Notes: generated by a model from the sequence alone, not told the origin. Positions 36,778-50,460 are shown, counted from the stretch's first letter. The stretch: 64,000 nucleotides of DNA from Lutraria lutraria (GCA_964023205.1 OZ026838.1:26563843-26627842), one strand, 5' to 3'. Translations and numbers: made by a program.

Positions 36778-36938
36778 GATAGTTCAGCTTTCTATAGCCG
36801 TACGTCACTCACTAGATACCGATGAATTTTTATGCGGACCAAATGTTTCTACATCCGTCGTGCTATTGTTAAACTGGTTCCTGTTGCAGAGCAAGCCTGT
36901 TGGTTCAGTTTCCATGAGTACTTTCGGTACTTGGATTA
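36778..36938 (+). repeat. Dispersed repeat family R3, copy 4
   Basis: GATAGTTCAGCTTTCTATAG, CCGTACGTCACTC, GATGAATTTTTATGCGGACC, CTACATCCGTCGTGCTATTG, TTAAACTGGTTCCTGTTGCA and CATGAGTACTTTCGGTACTT. The most complete pairing partner is 24168-24352. Confidence 0.82.
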
Positions 36939-37859
36939 TTAGTTATTGACTGGTATGCATTATATGTACCCAGTATGTATGGTGTTGAGTGTTCTCCTTG
37001 AGGCCAGGTCACAGGGGACGTGTCCTGATATGTTTGCACTGATTAAATTGTTTTTAAACTTTTAAAAGTTTTTCTGAAATGGATCCAACTTATCAGCTGA
37101 GATTTTTATTTTTTTGATAATGAGTTTTTTTACTTTTTAAATTCATTGGAAGCCACTGTGACCACTACTGTTTAATGGTAAATCAAGTTTTTATGTTTAT
37201 GAAATTTTGGGAAATATCAATTCTTTACATGCAATAATGTGATAAGTTTGATGATAAGAGTCATAAAAAAGATAGTCATTGGTGAAATCGTTTTATCTTT
37301 ACTTTCATTAATTACATGTTATACAACGTCGATACTTAAAGAAGGCGTGTTTTTCTACAAAATACCATTTCATTAGATCCTTAGATAGTAATAATCTCTT
37401 TTCACGAAATGCGTCTAGACGTACATGCTTGCTTGCCGGAGAGAACAAAGAAAGGTTCTTTTTTAAGGAACATAAAATGGACTAACTTTTAAATATTGTT
37501 TGAAATGTTCAACTACCAATTTCATAGTTATGGCCCATTGCATTGATATACCTCAGACATGAATGCATTTATAGTTATTGTTTTAGGCTGGAGAAAATAT
37601 TTGTGTCCTGGTTACTTGATATTGAAACAATTTGGGCTGCTTTGTGGTCACAAATGTCTTTTTATTATTTTTTCTAAACATAGCTCTCCTTCTTTGGAGG
37701 AAAGGTTTGTCCAAAAAATAGATTTGGTGTTGGAAACTTTAATGTAAGTGCCTAGATGTACCCTGTAAGTTGGGTATCAAGAAATACAACTGGTTTATTT
37801 GTCTTGCCCTGTACATGGAAATAATAGTAATTTTTTTTATTCTAACTTAGTGCCCCTTG

Positions 37860-38155
37860 GCCCGCCCAGTTAGCTCAGTGGTTAGGGTATTTGTCTACTG
37901 ATCAAGAGGTCTGAGTGAAGCTCACTGGGACTGTACATGACAAATTTGACTGAAGCTATTACATCCTGTGTTAAATTGTCCTTCACCTCTGAATTATGTG
38001 GGGTAGCTTGGCAGTAGCTTGCAGATAGAATGTTGTTAGTACTGGTTAAGGCCTGAATGAAGTCCAGGGAAGCTGGTGAGGACTACTGCCCGTCAAGATA
38101 TAACTGAAATAATGTTGAAAATGGGGTTAAATCTGATGAAATAAATAAGCGCCCA
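37860..38155 (+). mobile_element. tRNA-derived SINE, family S1, near full length
   Basis: The head GCCCAGTTAGCTCAGTGGTT with AGGGTATTTG is a recognisable tRNA 5' half with A box. The B box is reduced to AGAGGTCTGAGTGAAGC. The body then carries GGTAGCTTGGCAGTAG, GTTAGTACTGGTTAAGGC, AAGTCCAGGGAAGCTGGTG, CAAGATATAACTGAAATAAT and ends GTTGAAAATGGGGTTAAA then AATAAATAA. Not an intact tRNA gene: the acceptor and T-arm pairing are lost. Confidence 0.82.
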
Positions 38156-39097
38156 TTAAATTCAACTTAACCAAAAGACCATTATTCAAACTGGACAATG
38201 TTAGGTGACTGCTTGCAGATTATAACCATCATTATAATGGCGGTGTGTGTGATATAGACACATGTTACTGTACGGATCAAAGTTAGCCGCAGCCAATCAA
38301 AATCTCATCAATCAATATTAGACCAGTAGAAGGTGAAAAATAGATGATAACTTCAACATTTCATTTTGTATGCCAATCAAATAAGATATCTATAACCATA
38401 TAAGGTGAAAAACTCTGAAGTAACAAAGCAAATTAATGTATTTCCTTCCACCAAGATTTGTATGTTTTTTCTGTTTCTGGAAATTCAATCTAAAATATTT
38501 CGAAGGAATGAAGTATTTTATCTTGTTTTCTCATGGAATATTTTTCTATTTGTTAATGGGTTTTCTTGCTAAGTTCTCATGGTACAAGGACATTAAGACA
38601 AGTCAACATTGTCACGATGTTGCTGGAAAATTAATTGACTGGTTCTCAACTTGTATGGTTTAGTAGACTGTGATTCAGATTTGTACCCACTTGTCTCCCG
38701 TCTGCCAGAATGTTGCATAAAAAGTAGGCTACTGGTAATTATGATGCACTACGTTTATGATGTTGTACGGAAAAAGATTGCCATATTTTTCAATCGGAAA
38801 ATCACCGGTAGCTGATATTTTTAATTATTTAATTATCCAATGTAAAAGTAAAGGAATATTTTATTGGAGTTTTATAGCGCATTTTCAAGAATGTTTAATT
38901 TATTTTATAAGTCATAAATGTTTTAAAAATACATTTACCATTATATATCTACATAATATGCAGCTAAAAGCTATTTAAGTGCAAATATTGGGTGTGGTTT
39001 CTTATGTAATAATGATTCAATCACTTTCTTGCATGTTAAATATCTTAGGATTTTTCAGTTAAATTCCAATTAAATTTCAATTAAGTTTGTTATTTGT

Positions 39098-39122
39098 GAA
39101 TCAAAGTACTGGCAGTACTGTT
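39098..39122 (-). repeat. R3 end fragment
   Basis: Only the terminal CAAAGTACTGGCAGTACTG word of family R3 is present. It may be chance resemblance. Confidence 0.3.
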
Positions 39123-39371
39123 TGTTTTATACATTCTGTGGTTGTTTATAACTTTTCCTATGTTCTTAATGCTTCAAAGGTTAAAGATCAGACATTAAAT
39201 ACATTCTACAGATTTCACACTGGAAACTTTGCAAATAGACTGAATTTTAATGACATGTAAAAATGTGCACAATACATATACCAGTGTGTAAGCTGGGTAC
39301 GATATGTCAACAAGTATTACCACATGTTGCATGTTTTATCAGCCTGAGAAAGTGCAGTAATCATTCAAGTA

Positions 39372-39563
39372 CAGTCAATTCTGTGATAACAGCATCCTGA
39401 TGACAGAAACCACCTTGTGAAGAATGATGAAGCTTACCCACTTACATTCTTGAAGTTATAGATTGTAAGAACCTCTGGATAAAGGTCAAGTTTGCTTAAA
39501 GGTCAATTTCTTAACCCCCCCCCCCCCCTCCCATTTTGTGGACTTAGTTCATAGCTTTGACTG
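39372..39563 (+). mobile_element. CAGTCAAACC miniature element (family M1), diverged copy D
   Basis: TA-flanked. Starts CAGTCAATTCTGTGATAACA and ends AGCTTTGACTG. A poly-C run of about 14 bases lies near its right end (about 39517-39530). The interior is diverged, but GGATAAAGGTCAAG keeps the family block. Confidence 0.65.
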
Positions 39564-39569
39564 TACGTG

Positions 39570-42500
39570 AACTAATTTGGAGGAATTTTTCCACAATCTC
39601 CCACTTTTATGTTGATGGTTTGCATAAAATAAAAAATTGGAAGAAATGCATTATAGGAAGGAAAAAATCATGTTTCTACACTTTTCATGTTTGTATGTAG
39701 TTACTCATTTTGAAGATTTTTTGGTCCAATCCTGAATTCATATAATTGTAAAGATTCTGAAACATAAACCAGGAGAAAAACTATCAGAATGAAATAGATA
39801 GTCTTGTTAAATCTGCATTCAACTTGAAATTCTATGTCATAAATTCACCCTTAATGTTTGAAGTGAAGTTTTGTTATAATCTAGTATTCTCATTGTTATT
39901 GATAGAAACAGCTAGGCTCGTTTTTTTCTTGAAGTAAAATTTTCTTAAATTTTTTTTCTACCAAGTCCCACTCCAGTTTGTAGTCTTTTTTGTCTACAAC
40001 TAAGTTTGTTTATCAATCAGTGCCATGTTTTTTACTGACATTCACAACAAGGTCTAGTTGGTGGATACCTAATTATGCTACCAAATATTTACTCATATGA
40101 AAAAAAATCCTTAAGAATTAATAGCCTTTTTTGATAAATCACCCTGCAGTTTATTTATTTAATATTATTCAATAGAAGATAATAGATCTGTGGCTGATTT
40201 TATTAATTTATGAAATGTCATCAGTGATATACCAATCAAAAACCCATTCCTATGCAAGGTCCCGACTGTCAGGTACTTGAAGAGATTAATCTAAAGGAAT
40301 GCTCTCTATTACAACCATGTATTGTCAAACAAACCACTTGACTATAGAATGGATTGCAGTTACAGGGATATTATAGGCTTAGACCTATGATAAAATACCA
40401 ATGGGATGTATATAGCACCTTGTTAATAGAAGAGTAATTGCATGAAAATGATTGGGTTGTGTTGAAATAAAATCCACATATATAAAGTATGATTTGTTTT
40501 AGCTTAAAGTTATGATCCAATAACACTTATCTGTGGATATTAACTTTATTACTTGACTTAAACACATACGGAGTCATTTGATTTTAATATTATTTATGTC
40601 CATCCATCTTATAAGAAATTCAATTATTTTTAATGAAGTTTTTTCAAATTCATATTTTGTTGAAAATTCATATTTTTGCTTCAAAAAGGAATGTTTAGTT
40701 TGTCTTAAGATTTCTGGTGTATATTTTACCTGCGCTTGAGTTCCTGTATGTTGTGTGTTCTGTGAGGTGGTCATTAAATATCACTTTATTATTGTAGTCT
40801 CTGATATATCACCCTGGGTATTTCTGTTCATTCTACCTAAAAATAATAAAAGCTGTCAATTTATGGCAATGAAAACTCAAAGATTTATACTGCCAACGAA
40901 GAAGAACTGTTTGCATAATTTCATCAACAGCTGTATTAAGCACTGAACAGACAGGTGGTAGGTCAGCTGATGATGCTGTAGGGAACATACGGTAAGTCAT
41001 GGAATATAGATTTTAGTCATGGCAGGTAACTAATTATGCCATTATTCTCTACTTTTATTTCTCTAAATGCTTTGATACATGAACTACCAGAAGCAGTGGT
41101 TTATTTATCTTTTTTCCATACCTTCCTCCTTCATTATGTTCCTCTTGAAATAATTAAGTGTATTTGTTGTAAAGGGAGCTAAATCTTAATTGAGTTTTGG
41201 ACAAAGTGTAATTGTAGTTACCTCCCTTGTAATTACTAAACACTGAGGATAGAGGGAGATTATTACTGTTGTAAATTTTACTGTCTACTTAGAGTTGTCT
41301 ACCTTACATTAATATCAATGGAACAATTGATATTAAAGCTAAGCTGCATGTTTAATATGAAAAAATGAATGCTGAAATAAATAATTGTTTAAATATAACT
41401 ATCAATCAATTCTTATATTTTTTCTATACAAATAACATTCCCTCATTCATGAATCAAGGTCTCTCTTTAAATATGGAATTAATGATATTGAAATCCTGAA
41501 AATCCATTCACATCAAAAACAAAACGTCTCTTCTGTCATAGATTGTGAAAGGATATAATCCTAAGAATATAGAATATGCATATTAAATGGGGAATAAGAT
41601 TGATCTCTCTGTGGTGTTCCAGACAAACATATGTCTATGTGTCATTATGTTGGATCTACCGTCTACTGCTGGATATATATCACAGGAAGAAACAGAATGG
41701 TTCCCCATTAGTTACCAATGTCATACACCAGACATATAGACTGGGTTTATGCTAGATCTATGATGAATTATGATAGCCAGTGGTTTACAACAATGCAATA
41801 CCATTTGTTATTTTAATAAAAGATCAGTCTGATAGTCACATATATTGCCAACAATGGACTTCTGATATTGTCTACACTTGAATGGATTGATCTGAGGGTA
41901 CTTTGACATCCACATTTTGTCTGAATCTTTAGTTTGCAAGTCATATCCACATAAGACTCTTTTATTCAAGACAGACATTAATTTTATTTATTGTTTGAAG
42001 AAAATAATTATTTTACATAAAGTGCACTACAGTGCATAATGTACTGATATTCTGTCTATTTGCACATGTCAACTGAATAGTTGCTTTTAGGTTGGTTTTA
42101 AAGGAATACAATTTAAGGCTGAAAGCCATTGAAGAATCAGGAGAATTGAAAAGGGGTCATTTCAAGAGTTAAAGGATTATTTTAGATAGGCTTTTTTTGT
42201 TAATATATTATAGATTCAAACTAGTAAAAATACTGTCCAAAGCTTTAAGGTCAAGGTCACCCAGAGGGGACATTGTGTTCCAAAAACACATCTTGTTTTT
42301 TTTCCAATATTTAAACATTTACCATATTATATTGTCTACAACCAATTCTCTGATACCCAGTACTGCTTTAATGGACTTGTATCTAAGCTGAGTACTATTT
42401 AGATAAAAAAAAACGTTACATTCCGTGATCATCTTCTGTGAGTTTATCATTAATGTTCTGTTTTTTTCCATCCCCTGCTAATGCTACTGTATAAATCATA

Positions 42501-43900
42501 ATTAGCTTGATAATATGGTTACCAATTTGGTGACAGTTCTGTGGACATTCATGCCAGAACACATTTTGAATTGTTCTATCCATGATATTATACATCTATC
42601 ACAGGATATATTTCACACAAACCTCTCATTTTATGTAAAGTTTTCATCAAGTAATTGCCTGTTTTGTCCAGAAATAATTGACCTCTTGGAATCTAGAAGT
42701 ATTTTTTATAGCATTGGGTGTATACTTTCTTACAAGGAGTTCGGAGTGGGTAATTGAGATGGAGTAACTCACAAGATAGTTTTTCCCTAATCAATACATT
42801 GTTCTACTGTAAAATAATGATGCTCCAACCATGAGCCACCATTGTGGTTGTCATGGCAACCAGAAATTCAGAAATATTTTCTCCCATATCTGGCAAGTTC
42901 TAGGGCGCTCTAATGTGTTAAAGTCAAGACTCATTACAAACTATTTCAAAATAAATGTCTTCTGAATGGTGCGAGAGATTTTCCCAATAGGCACAACATC
43001 AGCGTAGAATTGCTCCACTGTGAGGGTAGGATGTGTAAAGCAGACGTAATGAAGAAAAGAGGGCTTTGTCAGGTTTCTGTCACAAATAATGTGATGATTA
43101 AAAGAATTTAGAGTAATAAATTTCAGCTGAATTTTCATGCGGAATTGAAAAGTCTGGTTTCTTGAATATTTTATGATGTTTTTGAAGTAGGAAAATTAGC
43201 AAGATTATTTCATAATTGACCTTAATGTCAAAACCAAAGTCTTTCCTGTTTTTGTCATACAAATCTTGCCCTTATTTAAAAGCTTTATTAATAATGGCCA
43301 GTATTTTGCCCCAGGTATTGTTACCTGATATTGACCCCCTTTTTAAGCTCCCTAAAAGTAATAAAGATTTAGTGGTTTGAATAAATATTGATGAAAACCC
43401 TAATATTATTTGTATAAAATATTAACTTAATTTAATTATATAAGTGTTGTGTGTTTGAAACCATAGTTAAGGATTCTGATGTAATATCCTGTATTGATAC
43501 GAATTGTAAATATGACATCATTTTCTGGGTTATAGCGTTTGTCTCATATATAGGAATAAGTGATTTGTGGTCTGGAAATGTATATCAGTATTGATGATAC
43601 CAGTTATGTCCTGAAGGCACCCTCATTCATCCAAGTTTCCAAACTAGGTCTATATGTTACAGATATGACATATTATTGATGTATATTAGAACAGAGAAGC
43701 ACCATGATGTACACTGTATGTCTTTATTCTTGTAACAGAGATGCTAAAGTGTCTTTTTACTTGGATAATAGTCTTCTTCCTTTGACATACTTTACGGAAA
43801 GCCAATATTTGGCAATAACAAAACAATACTTGTTTTAGAGCCACACTTATATTCCTAGTAGTCCTGTTGGTCTCATTGAGTGATATATTCAGTGCTTGAG
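39570..43900. other. Intron 2 stretch without assigned features
   Basis: AT-rich unique sequence. One near-palindromic RFX-like word is at 42846-42861 (see findings). No exon or repeat copy was identified. Confidence 0.4.
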
Positions 43901-44140
43901 GGTACTGAGTAGCATAATCTATTGTGATTGGTCTGTCCTTCTCTGCTATGCTCTCTGCTCTGTTCTGTCCTTTGTTATGCTGTCTGCTCTGTTGAGTCAC
44001 TTGTGTGCCATCTACTCTTCTCTTGTAAGAATACACTATGCTTATGTGATATTTGTGTGACCAGCTCTGTCATTTTGGTGACCTGCTCAACCTATGTCAG
44101 TGGCTTCATTGGTGATCTGTCCTGTCTTTGTTAGTGGCCT

Positions 44141-44375
44141 GCTCTGGCTTTGAGAGTGATATTTTGCATTTGTGGATGATGTGTGTTATTGCTATTGTCC
44201 TGCTCAGCATTAATTTTGTTAGCAGATTGCTCTGCTTTAAGGCTTGGTCTATTCTGGCTTTGAGGGTGACATTTTGCATTTTGTGAGTTTCTTGTTATCA
44301 TCCTGCTCAGCATTTGTGTGTAGCTTGCTCTGATTTGAGGCTTGGCTTGCTCTGGCTCTGCTCTATTAGTGACCA
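44141..44375 (+). repeat. Diverged tandem repeat of about 100-110 bp units
   Basis: Units begin at 44141, 44251 and (partial) 44349. Each has CTCTGGCTTTGAGNGTGA, ATTTTGCATTT, CCTGCTCAGCATT, a TTGCTCTG word and a TTGAGGCTTGG or TTAAGGCTTGG word. The region upstream (43930-44140) is rich in TGCTCTG/TGTCTGCTCTG words and may be an older extension. Frames open on both strands here are side effects of the repeat. Confidence 0.8.
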
Positions 44376-46864
44376 CATCTGGTTACCTCAGTTCTCCTCA
44401 TGCTTCTATGGTTTGTCCTCAGTATTTCTCTTGAATGTTGTATTTTCATTGAACAGATCTTGTTTGAGGATTGTAACAAAGCCGACATTTAATACATTGA
44501 GGAGTTTCAAGATAATGGCGGGAACATTTACAACTGGTCGTTGAGATAAAGCAGATATTATTCATTGCATTTACACTTTTCTGCCATACTGCAGAATGAT
44601 GACATTAATTGTTGAAATGTAATCATCATTTTGTTCAAGTGTAAAGCATTGTTGACTGATGTGAAACATGCATTATGCACTGCAGTGTGCATTTGTTTTA
44701 TTGCCCTGTTAGAATATGTTTCAAATTTTCCTTGTTTACAAAAGTCACCATTTTACAAGTCTGTTTTGTGCAGCAATACATTATTTTTACAGTATATTTC
44801 TAGTGTTGTGTCATACCATGGCAGTCAGTGTTTCCTGTCATAGAGTTTATGTGTCAGCGAGCCTGCGTTCTGTTACTAATTAAATCCACTTAGGTTTCCA
44901 TTATTGGTATACAGTAAATAAGCTAGTGGCACATTCCTTTAGGTCTCAGTACACAAAATGTATTGAGAAAATATTTTTTTACAGAATTTCTTGAAAATAG
45001 ACATACAGACATAATGCACTTATGATCATGATTTATGATATTTATTTGATTAGAAACATAACTTGGGCTATATTCTAGTATTTCCTAGCAAACAATGTTT
45101 TTTGTATCAGACCGCTTTGACAATGTCAGGACATGATATATTATCTGATACACTATGACAGTGATATAAATTTTATCTGATATTCGTTTTCTTATCATGG
45201 ACATCCATTGCATAAAATGATATTTATACTTCTCCGAAACTTTCTGGCATGAGAAATTCAAACTTGTGATATGTACGCAGGAAACAATGTCAGTACTTTT
45301 TACCCCTGTATTTCACCTCAGGAAGTGAATTCTGGCATTGCAAAAACATGCACCGTCTGTCTTATGTTATCTCGTTCTGTTCCAGCTTTTATTGAACCCT
45401 TCTTGCTCAAAGTTTGGCAACAATGCCTTAAAGAAAATATATTCTGTGTTTATCCAAGTTGTAGAATATTTATATAGCAAACAGTTTTCGATAAAATGCA
45501 GCAGGTGATACTAATCCTGAGTAGGAAGTGACTGGAAACACTTTGTTCCTCCTCATTGAAGAGTGCTCACTTTTAATAACTTCTGTGATGAAGAGTTCAG
45601 ATTTCATTTAGATGGTAATCATTAGTATTATGAAATCTAAATGAATCTATGATGGATGAAATTGTTTAAATAACCCTCCAGATTGTTCTTTAATCTGACT
45701 GAATTATTTGAAAATATAAATATTACACATATACTGTACTAGAACACATGACATTCATTTACCACACATGCAAATCTTAATGGGATTGAAGTCATTACAT
45801 GGTTTGAGAAGAATTCTTTAAATTCTTTGAAAAGATTTTTGATTGGCAAAAAAGTCGGCAAAAAAGTCACATGTCATAGTGGATAGGAATGGAGCGCCTC
45901 ATAAGAATTTTGGGTTTCAACACAACATAAGTCACCAGCACACCTCCATACATCTGATGTTGTTCCCTACTGACAGACGGACAGACAAATTATTCAACTC
46001 AGTGATGCTTTCATTATGATAAGATTTGAATAAAACTAATCTTTCTTTTTGTACCAACTTACGGTATGTTCTTTATGATCATTTAGTGAACAAGCTGTAC
46101 CGGAAATGTTGTTTCACATGTGATTTTATTCTGACAATGTTCCCTAAGGCTTTAATTTATCCAAATAAATGAAAGTGTTTACGGTGTATCCATGAAAAAC
46201 TATGTCGAAGTTGTTTATGAAAAAACAGCTTTTTTCAATTATCCGTAGATAAAGCCTATAATATATCAATCCCTTCCTGTGATATCTATTATCATGTTTC
46301 TGTTAAAATATGAGCTAAATATAACAATATGTCACACTATATAGTTGATGGCAACAATTTGCAGTCATCCAGGCTGGACCTTATCTACTGGCTATAAATC
46401 AACCAATAATGAGGTTGTTTACATTACATCTGATATCATGTGACCTTTCTTGACCAATGATAGAGTAGTTAACATTCATACCCTTGTCCTTAGATGACCT
46501 CAAATTAACCTCACATGGATGTGTTTATCGGCCAATGAAATTGACAGATAAAAGCAATATATGTGCTATTAAAAAGAAATGTGAGAACAGTTTTGAAATT
46601 TGATTTGAGACTTTCAGTTACAAGTATTTTATCAAATAAAAACTATTTCCATTATTTTTTTCTTTCATTGGATGGGAAAACATATTATATTTCTGTTAAT
46701 TCATTTTATCAATTACTCACTTGTCATTTGCCATTTACATTAGGTTGGTGTTGAAATTTATAGTGTTTTTCCATACTTATTTCGCTTTGTTTCTTTTTGA
46801 ATGATTGATAAAAAACAAACTTGAATGAATATGAATAAAAACATAATCCAATCATATCTCTGGC

Positions 46865-47176
46865 ATGATCGGTGTCCTAGTGGTAACCCACTTCACTACT
46901 GAACGAAAGGTAGTGGATTCAAATCTTGGCTTTGCCTTCCAAATTTTCAGGGATGCTTTTGCTGTATCCCCATCCCAAATACCAAGCCAAGTACAAGAAA
47001 AACCACAGGAAACACTGGCAAGCCATGTTTTGGTGCTTTACTCCGGGCGCAATTGTGAAAGAACCGGGAAGAAAATTTTACAATGAAAGTAGGGAAACAT
47101 CTCCTGTATCTTCTCTCTCCCCTCACCGGGGTGGCTCAGAAATGACCATAGCTGTTAGCAACAGATAAATAAAATT
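46865..47176 (+). mobile_element. tRNA-derived SINE, family S2, copy 2
   Basis: Head GATCGGTGTCCTAGTGGTAA with B box GTGGATTCAAATCTTGG, body GGGATGCTTTTGCTGTATCC, ACCAAGCCAAGTAC, AACCACAGGAAACACTGGC, then CTCCTGTATCTTCTCTCTCC and the tail GCAACAGATAAATAAAATTG. The B box is closer to consensus than in the 35344 copy. Two overlapping open frames across it are incidental. Confidence 0.82.
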
Positions 47177-48487
47177 GTTTTATCTTCTGCCATGAACAGG
47201 GAATGTGATATTTCATAATGTTGAAGCAGTCAAGTGTAACTAAATTCAGTGGATTAATTTGTCATGAAAAATTGAAAATGCATTAATACCTGCTGATGTT
47301 TATCTATTCATTACAAGAAAACATTTTGCTTCTTATGTCTAGTATGCATGTATTTTTGTACATTATACCCCATCCACCCCCTTGTAGTGCAAAAATTTAA
47401 ATTGCTCCTGTCTTTGATTTTGTATATACAAGAAACATGTATTTTAATCAAGCATTTTTATCTGGAATATAAACAACCTGTCTAAAGGTTGATGTCTTGG
47501 CTCTATGGATGAGTGATTTATTGTAGTAGGAAGCTGGTATATTTATCCCTTGTATAAACAATTTTGGCAATGTTTTGCTCTATCATTCTATTCGATTAAA
47601 ACACTTCAAGTTGGCACTTTCTGGATCTATTTAGGTATTTTATATGGAGATAAATGGCAGTTTGATCTCTCCAAATGTTATCGCTTTTATCAAAATGATT
47701 TTCATTAAATTTTGTTAGATTGTTACACACATATTACTGTAAACTGATTGATTTTCTTGACAGCATTATTTTGATATGTTAGAAAAATGTGTGTAGAAGA
47801 AACACATTGGTATTTAGATGAAATTATATCTTCCTGTATGATTGAAGAGTTCATGTCAAATCATATTTTAATCAAAATAATTTAAGTTTTTGACCACCTA
47901 TACATTTAGTGGCCTAATTTCTAAGTCTCTAGAAACACTTAATTTATAAGGACAGCAATGCTTAAAACTGTATTAGTTTTTAATGTTTAAGATTTTCTGT
48001 TGACCTGTCATTTTATGATATAGGTCTGAATGGAAGGAACGTTGGGATACCGGTATATTTTCAAGGGAAACAGCGTGTGTGTTTACTTTTCTATCGTAGG
48101 ATAACAAAGTTAATCAGAGAGAATTTGGCAGCAAATTCAGTGAATATCGTGTCACTGCCCAGTTTGATTTTTATTTATTCTGATTATTTTGCGTACATCA
48201 TAGATATAATAGATATCACATGATGCAATAAACAGAGGCTCAAAGAGTTTCCTCCATAAAATCTGTCAAAGTTGGTAAAAATCAAACTGGATATAAACTC
48301 CTATACTCATTACATCTTACTGACAGAAATACTCGGCAATATAAAACTATAATGAGACATTTATCCGGAACAATCTCTTTATGATTTCAATATGTTGTCA
48401 GTTCACAGAGACAGACTGTAAATCTGTAAAGACAACTCTTAAAATCTGAAATCTTTTATACCAGACGATACTTAAATATTTAAAGTA

Positions 48488-48661
48488 CAGTGCAACCTCT
48501 AGAAAGCAACACCCTTTGGGAGAAGCAAACCTTTGTTGTTGATGAGAGGTGGTTGCTCTAGAGAGGTTAAATTAATAGTAAAATTGTTCAGTGGGAAAAT
48601 CATGCTGTTGTTGCAGGGAGGTTGTTGCTCATGAGAGGGCTGCTCTGGAGAGGTTGTACTG
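48488..48661 (+). mobile_element. CAGTRCAACCTCT miniature element (family M2), copy A
   Basis: TA on both sides. Begins CAGTGCAACCTCTAGAAAG and ends CTCTGGAGAGGTTGTACTG, forming terminal inverted repeats of about 15 bp. The interior is full of GTTGTTGC and AGAGAGG words. 174 bp, no coding capacity. The CAGT end and TA duplication suggest a pogo-like origin, separate from family M1. Confidence 0.85.
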
Positions 48662-50348
48662 TATATTGATCATTCATTGTGATACTAGTTGAGTCCGTTT
48701 ATAATGGATTAAGTTTATAAAAGACACAAATAAGGTTGTCTCCCTTATGGCTTTTGGGTGCGTTGACTTCAACAGTAACTTAATAAGGCTAGTCTGTTAA
48801 CTAAGTTACCTGGATTAAATAAACAGGGGATCTTATCATGAAAATCTCAAGTCTAATGCAGATGATAACTTAGAAAGATTATTCTAGTTTATATAGATAT
48901 GCTGTTCTTCATTTTGGCATTTGTATAATAAAATCAAGAATTTATTTGTTAATTTTTTTACTGCACGCTGTAAAGTTACACTGTGGTGGGTCACAGACTA
49001 TGTGTTCCCTGTGTGTTCCGAGACAATTTGGCACAGCCACTACCTTGCAATACGGGTACTTAATAGTTGATTACCATCATTAGATACAGTTAGCAAAGAC
49101 TATACCATGGCATAGACTGATACCAAATGTCACATTTATACCTGAAATTCATCAATTAAAATTTTAATGGGCAAAAAAAAGTGATAACATATGAAGTATT
49201 TATGAGGATACTTAAATATTTTGGAAATTCGAAATGCAAAAAAAGCTGAAATGCGTGATTGCGATGTTAAATTCCTTTGAGGCCAATATAAATTGTAGAA
49301 AATGTGACATTTTACTAGAAACTTGATCACATGTTCATTTTGTTGATTATTGTTGTGTATCTGTTAACATTGAATTGCGATGCTGATGAAGTATATGTAA
49401 AGGAACCCCAAACCATAGCAGGGTGCAAATTTGACAATCTAGAATTTCAAACCTGATACCTTTTTGCTGAAAATTTATTTCTCATGGGTGGAGACCATTT
49501 AAGTTTCTTTTAGAGATTGTATAGATTTATGATCAGAAATTATTCAAGTTATTTCAGTTCATTTTAAACACAAATATGAACATTGGCCACCCAGATGTCA
49601 CTTTTGCTCAGCTTAACAGTGTTGAGTAATGAAATTATTTGGAATTCGGTGCAGAAAGCTGCTGCTGTATGTTCCTACAATTTTATCTTAATTAACTTTG
49701 ACTTCTACAATTAATATTATTAAGGAACGTTCTACTTCATTTTACATTCTGCTGACATCCGAACAATTTTTGTACTTAGTTTTTTTTCTGAAACAGAAGA
49801 AATTGCGCTAATTCTGTCAAAGTTTGGAATTTGGTTCGCATCATCAGAAATATATTGAAGAGGAAGTCGTTTATTTTCGCGTGTAATGTAAGATCTACGC
49901 AGTCATATATTTTACTCCTATCTATTACAGACATCAGACATTAAATGAGAGGCTGTATAAATGGAATTATGGAAACTGTCAGAAACTGCAGCCTGCTAGA
50001 TTTCAATGTGAACATAGACTATGTTTTTTGGCTCCACGGAACATAGCTTTCCCCACCTTTTCATAAATATTCCCTGTAGTTTTCAAGATTGTCATGTGAC
50101 ATCTGTAAAATTCTGGCATTTGCTAGTTTATCATCAATTGTATGTTGTTGTAGATGCTACTCCAGGTTTATGTTAGACTAATATTTGGCTTTGGTTTGGT
50201 CTGAATCAAAATTTGATGATTGATATGAATAGTATTTGTTATACAAACAGGGGTACACAAAACATTGAACTCTGCTGCTTGGAGTTTTTTGTCTTCACCA
50301 AAATACTTTTGTTGTAAGTTTAGTTCCGTTTATTGTGTTATAATTAAT

Positions 50349-50460
50349 ACCCCTTTGATTGGAATTCATGAAAACAGGATATTTTCTTGAACTATTCATG
50401 CATACTTCATAAATAGTTCATGAGGTATAGTTCATGAAGTATGAATAACTATTTAGCTGG
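50349..50460 (+). repeat. TTCATGAA hairpin repeat family R4, best copy
   Basis: ACCCCTTTGATTGGAATTCA, TGAAAACAGGATATTTTCTT, GAACTATTCATGCATACTTC, then ATAAATAGTTCATGAGG, TAGTTCATGAAGTATGAATA and ACTATTT. The stretch from CTTGAACTATTCATG onward can fold onto the following AGTTCATGAAG words. No open frame. Confidence 0.8.

Noticed and set aside
37860..37935. Possible tRNA gene
   Set aside because: The A box is good, but the T arm, acceptor pairing and B box are broken, and it continues into an S1 SINE body.
43686..44036. 116-codon minus-strand frame and overlapping plus-strand frames to 44544
   Set aside because: They arise from TGCTCTG-rich degenerate tandem sequence. No conserved residues or splice context.
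46865..47168. Two overlapping plus-strand frames of 73 and 80 codons
   Set aside because: Both are contained in an S2 SINE copy.
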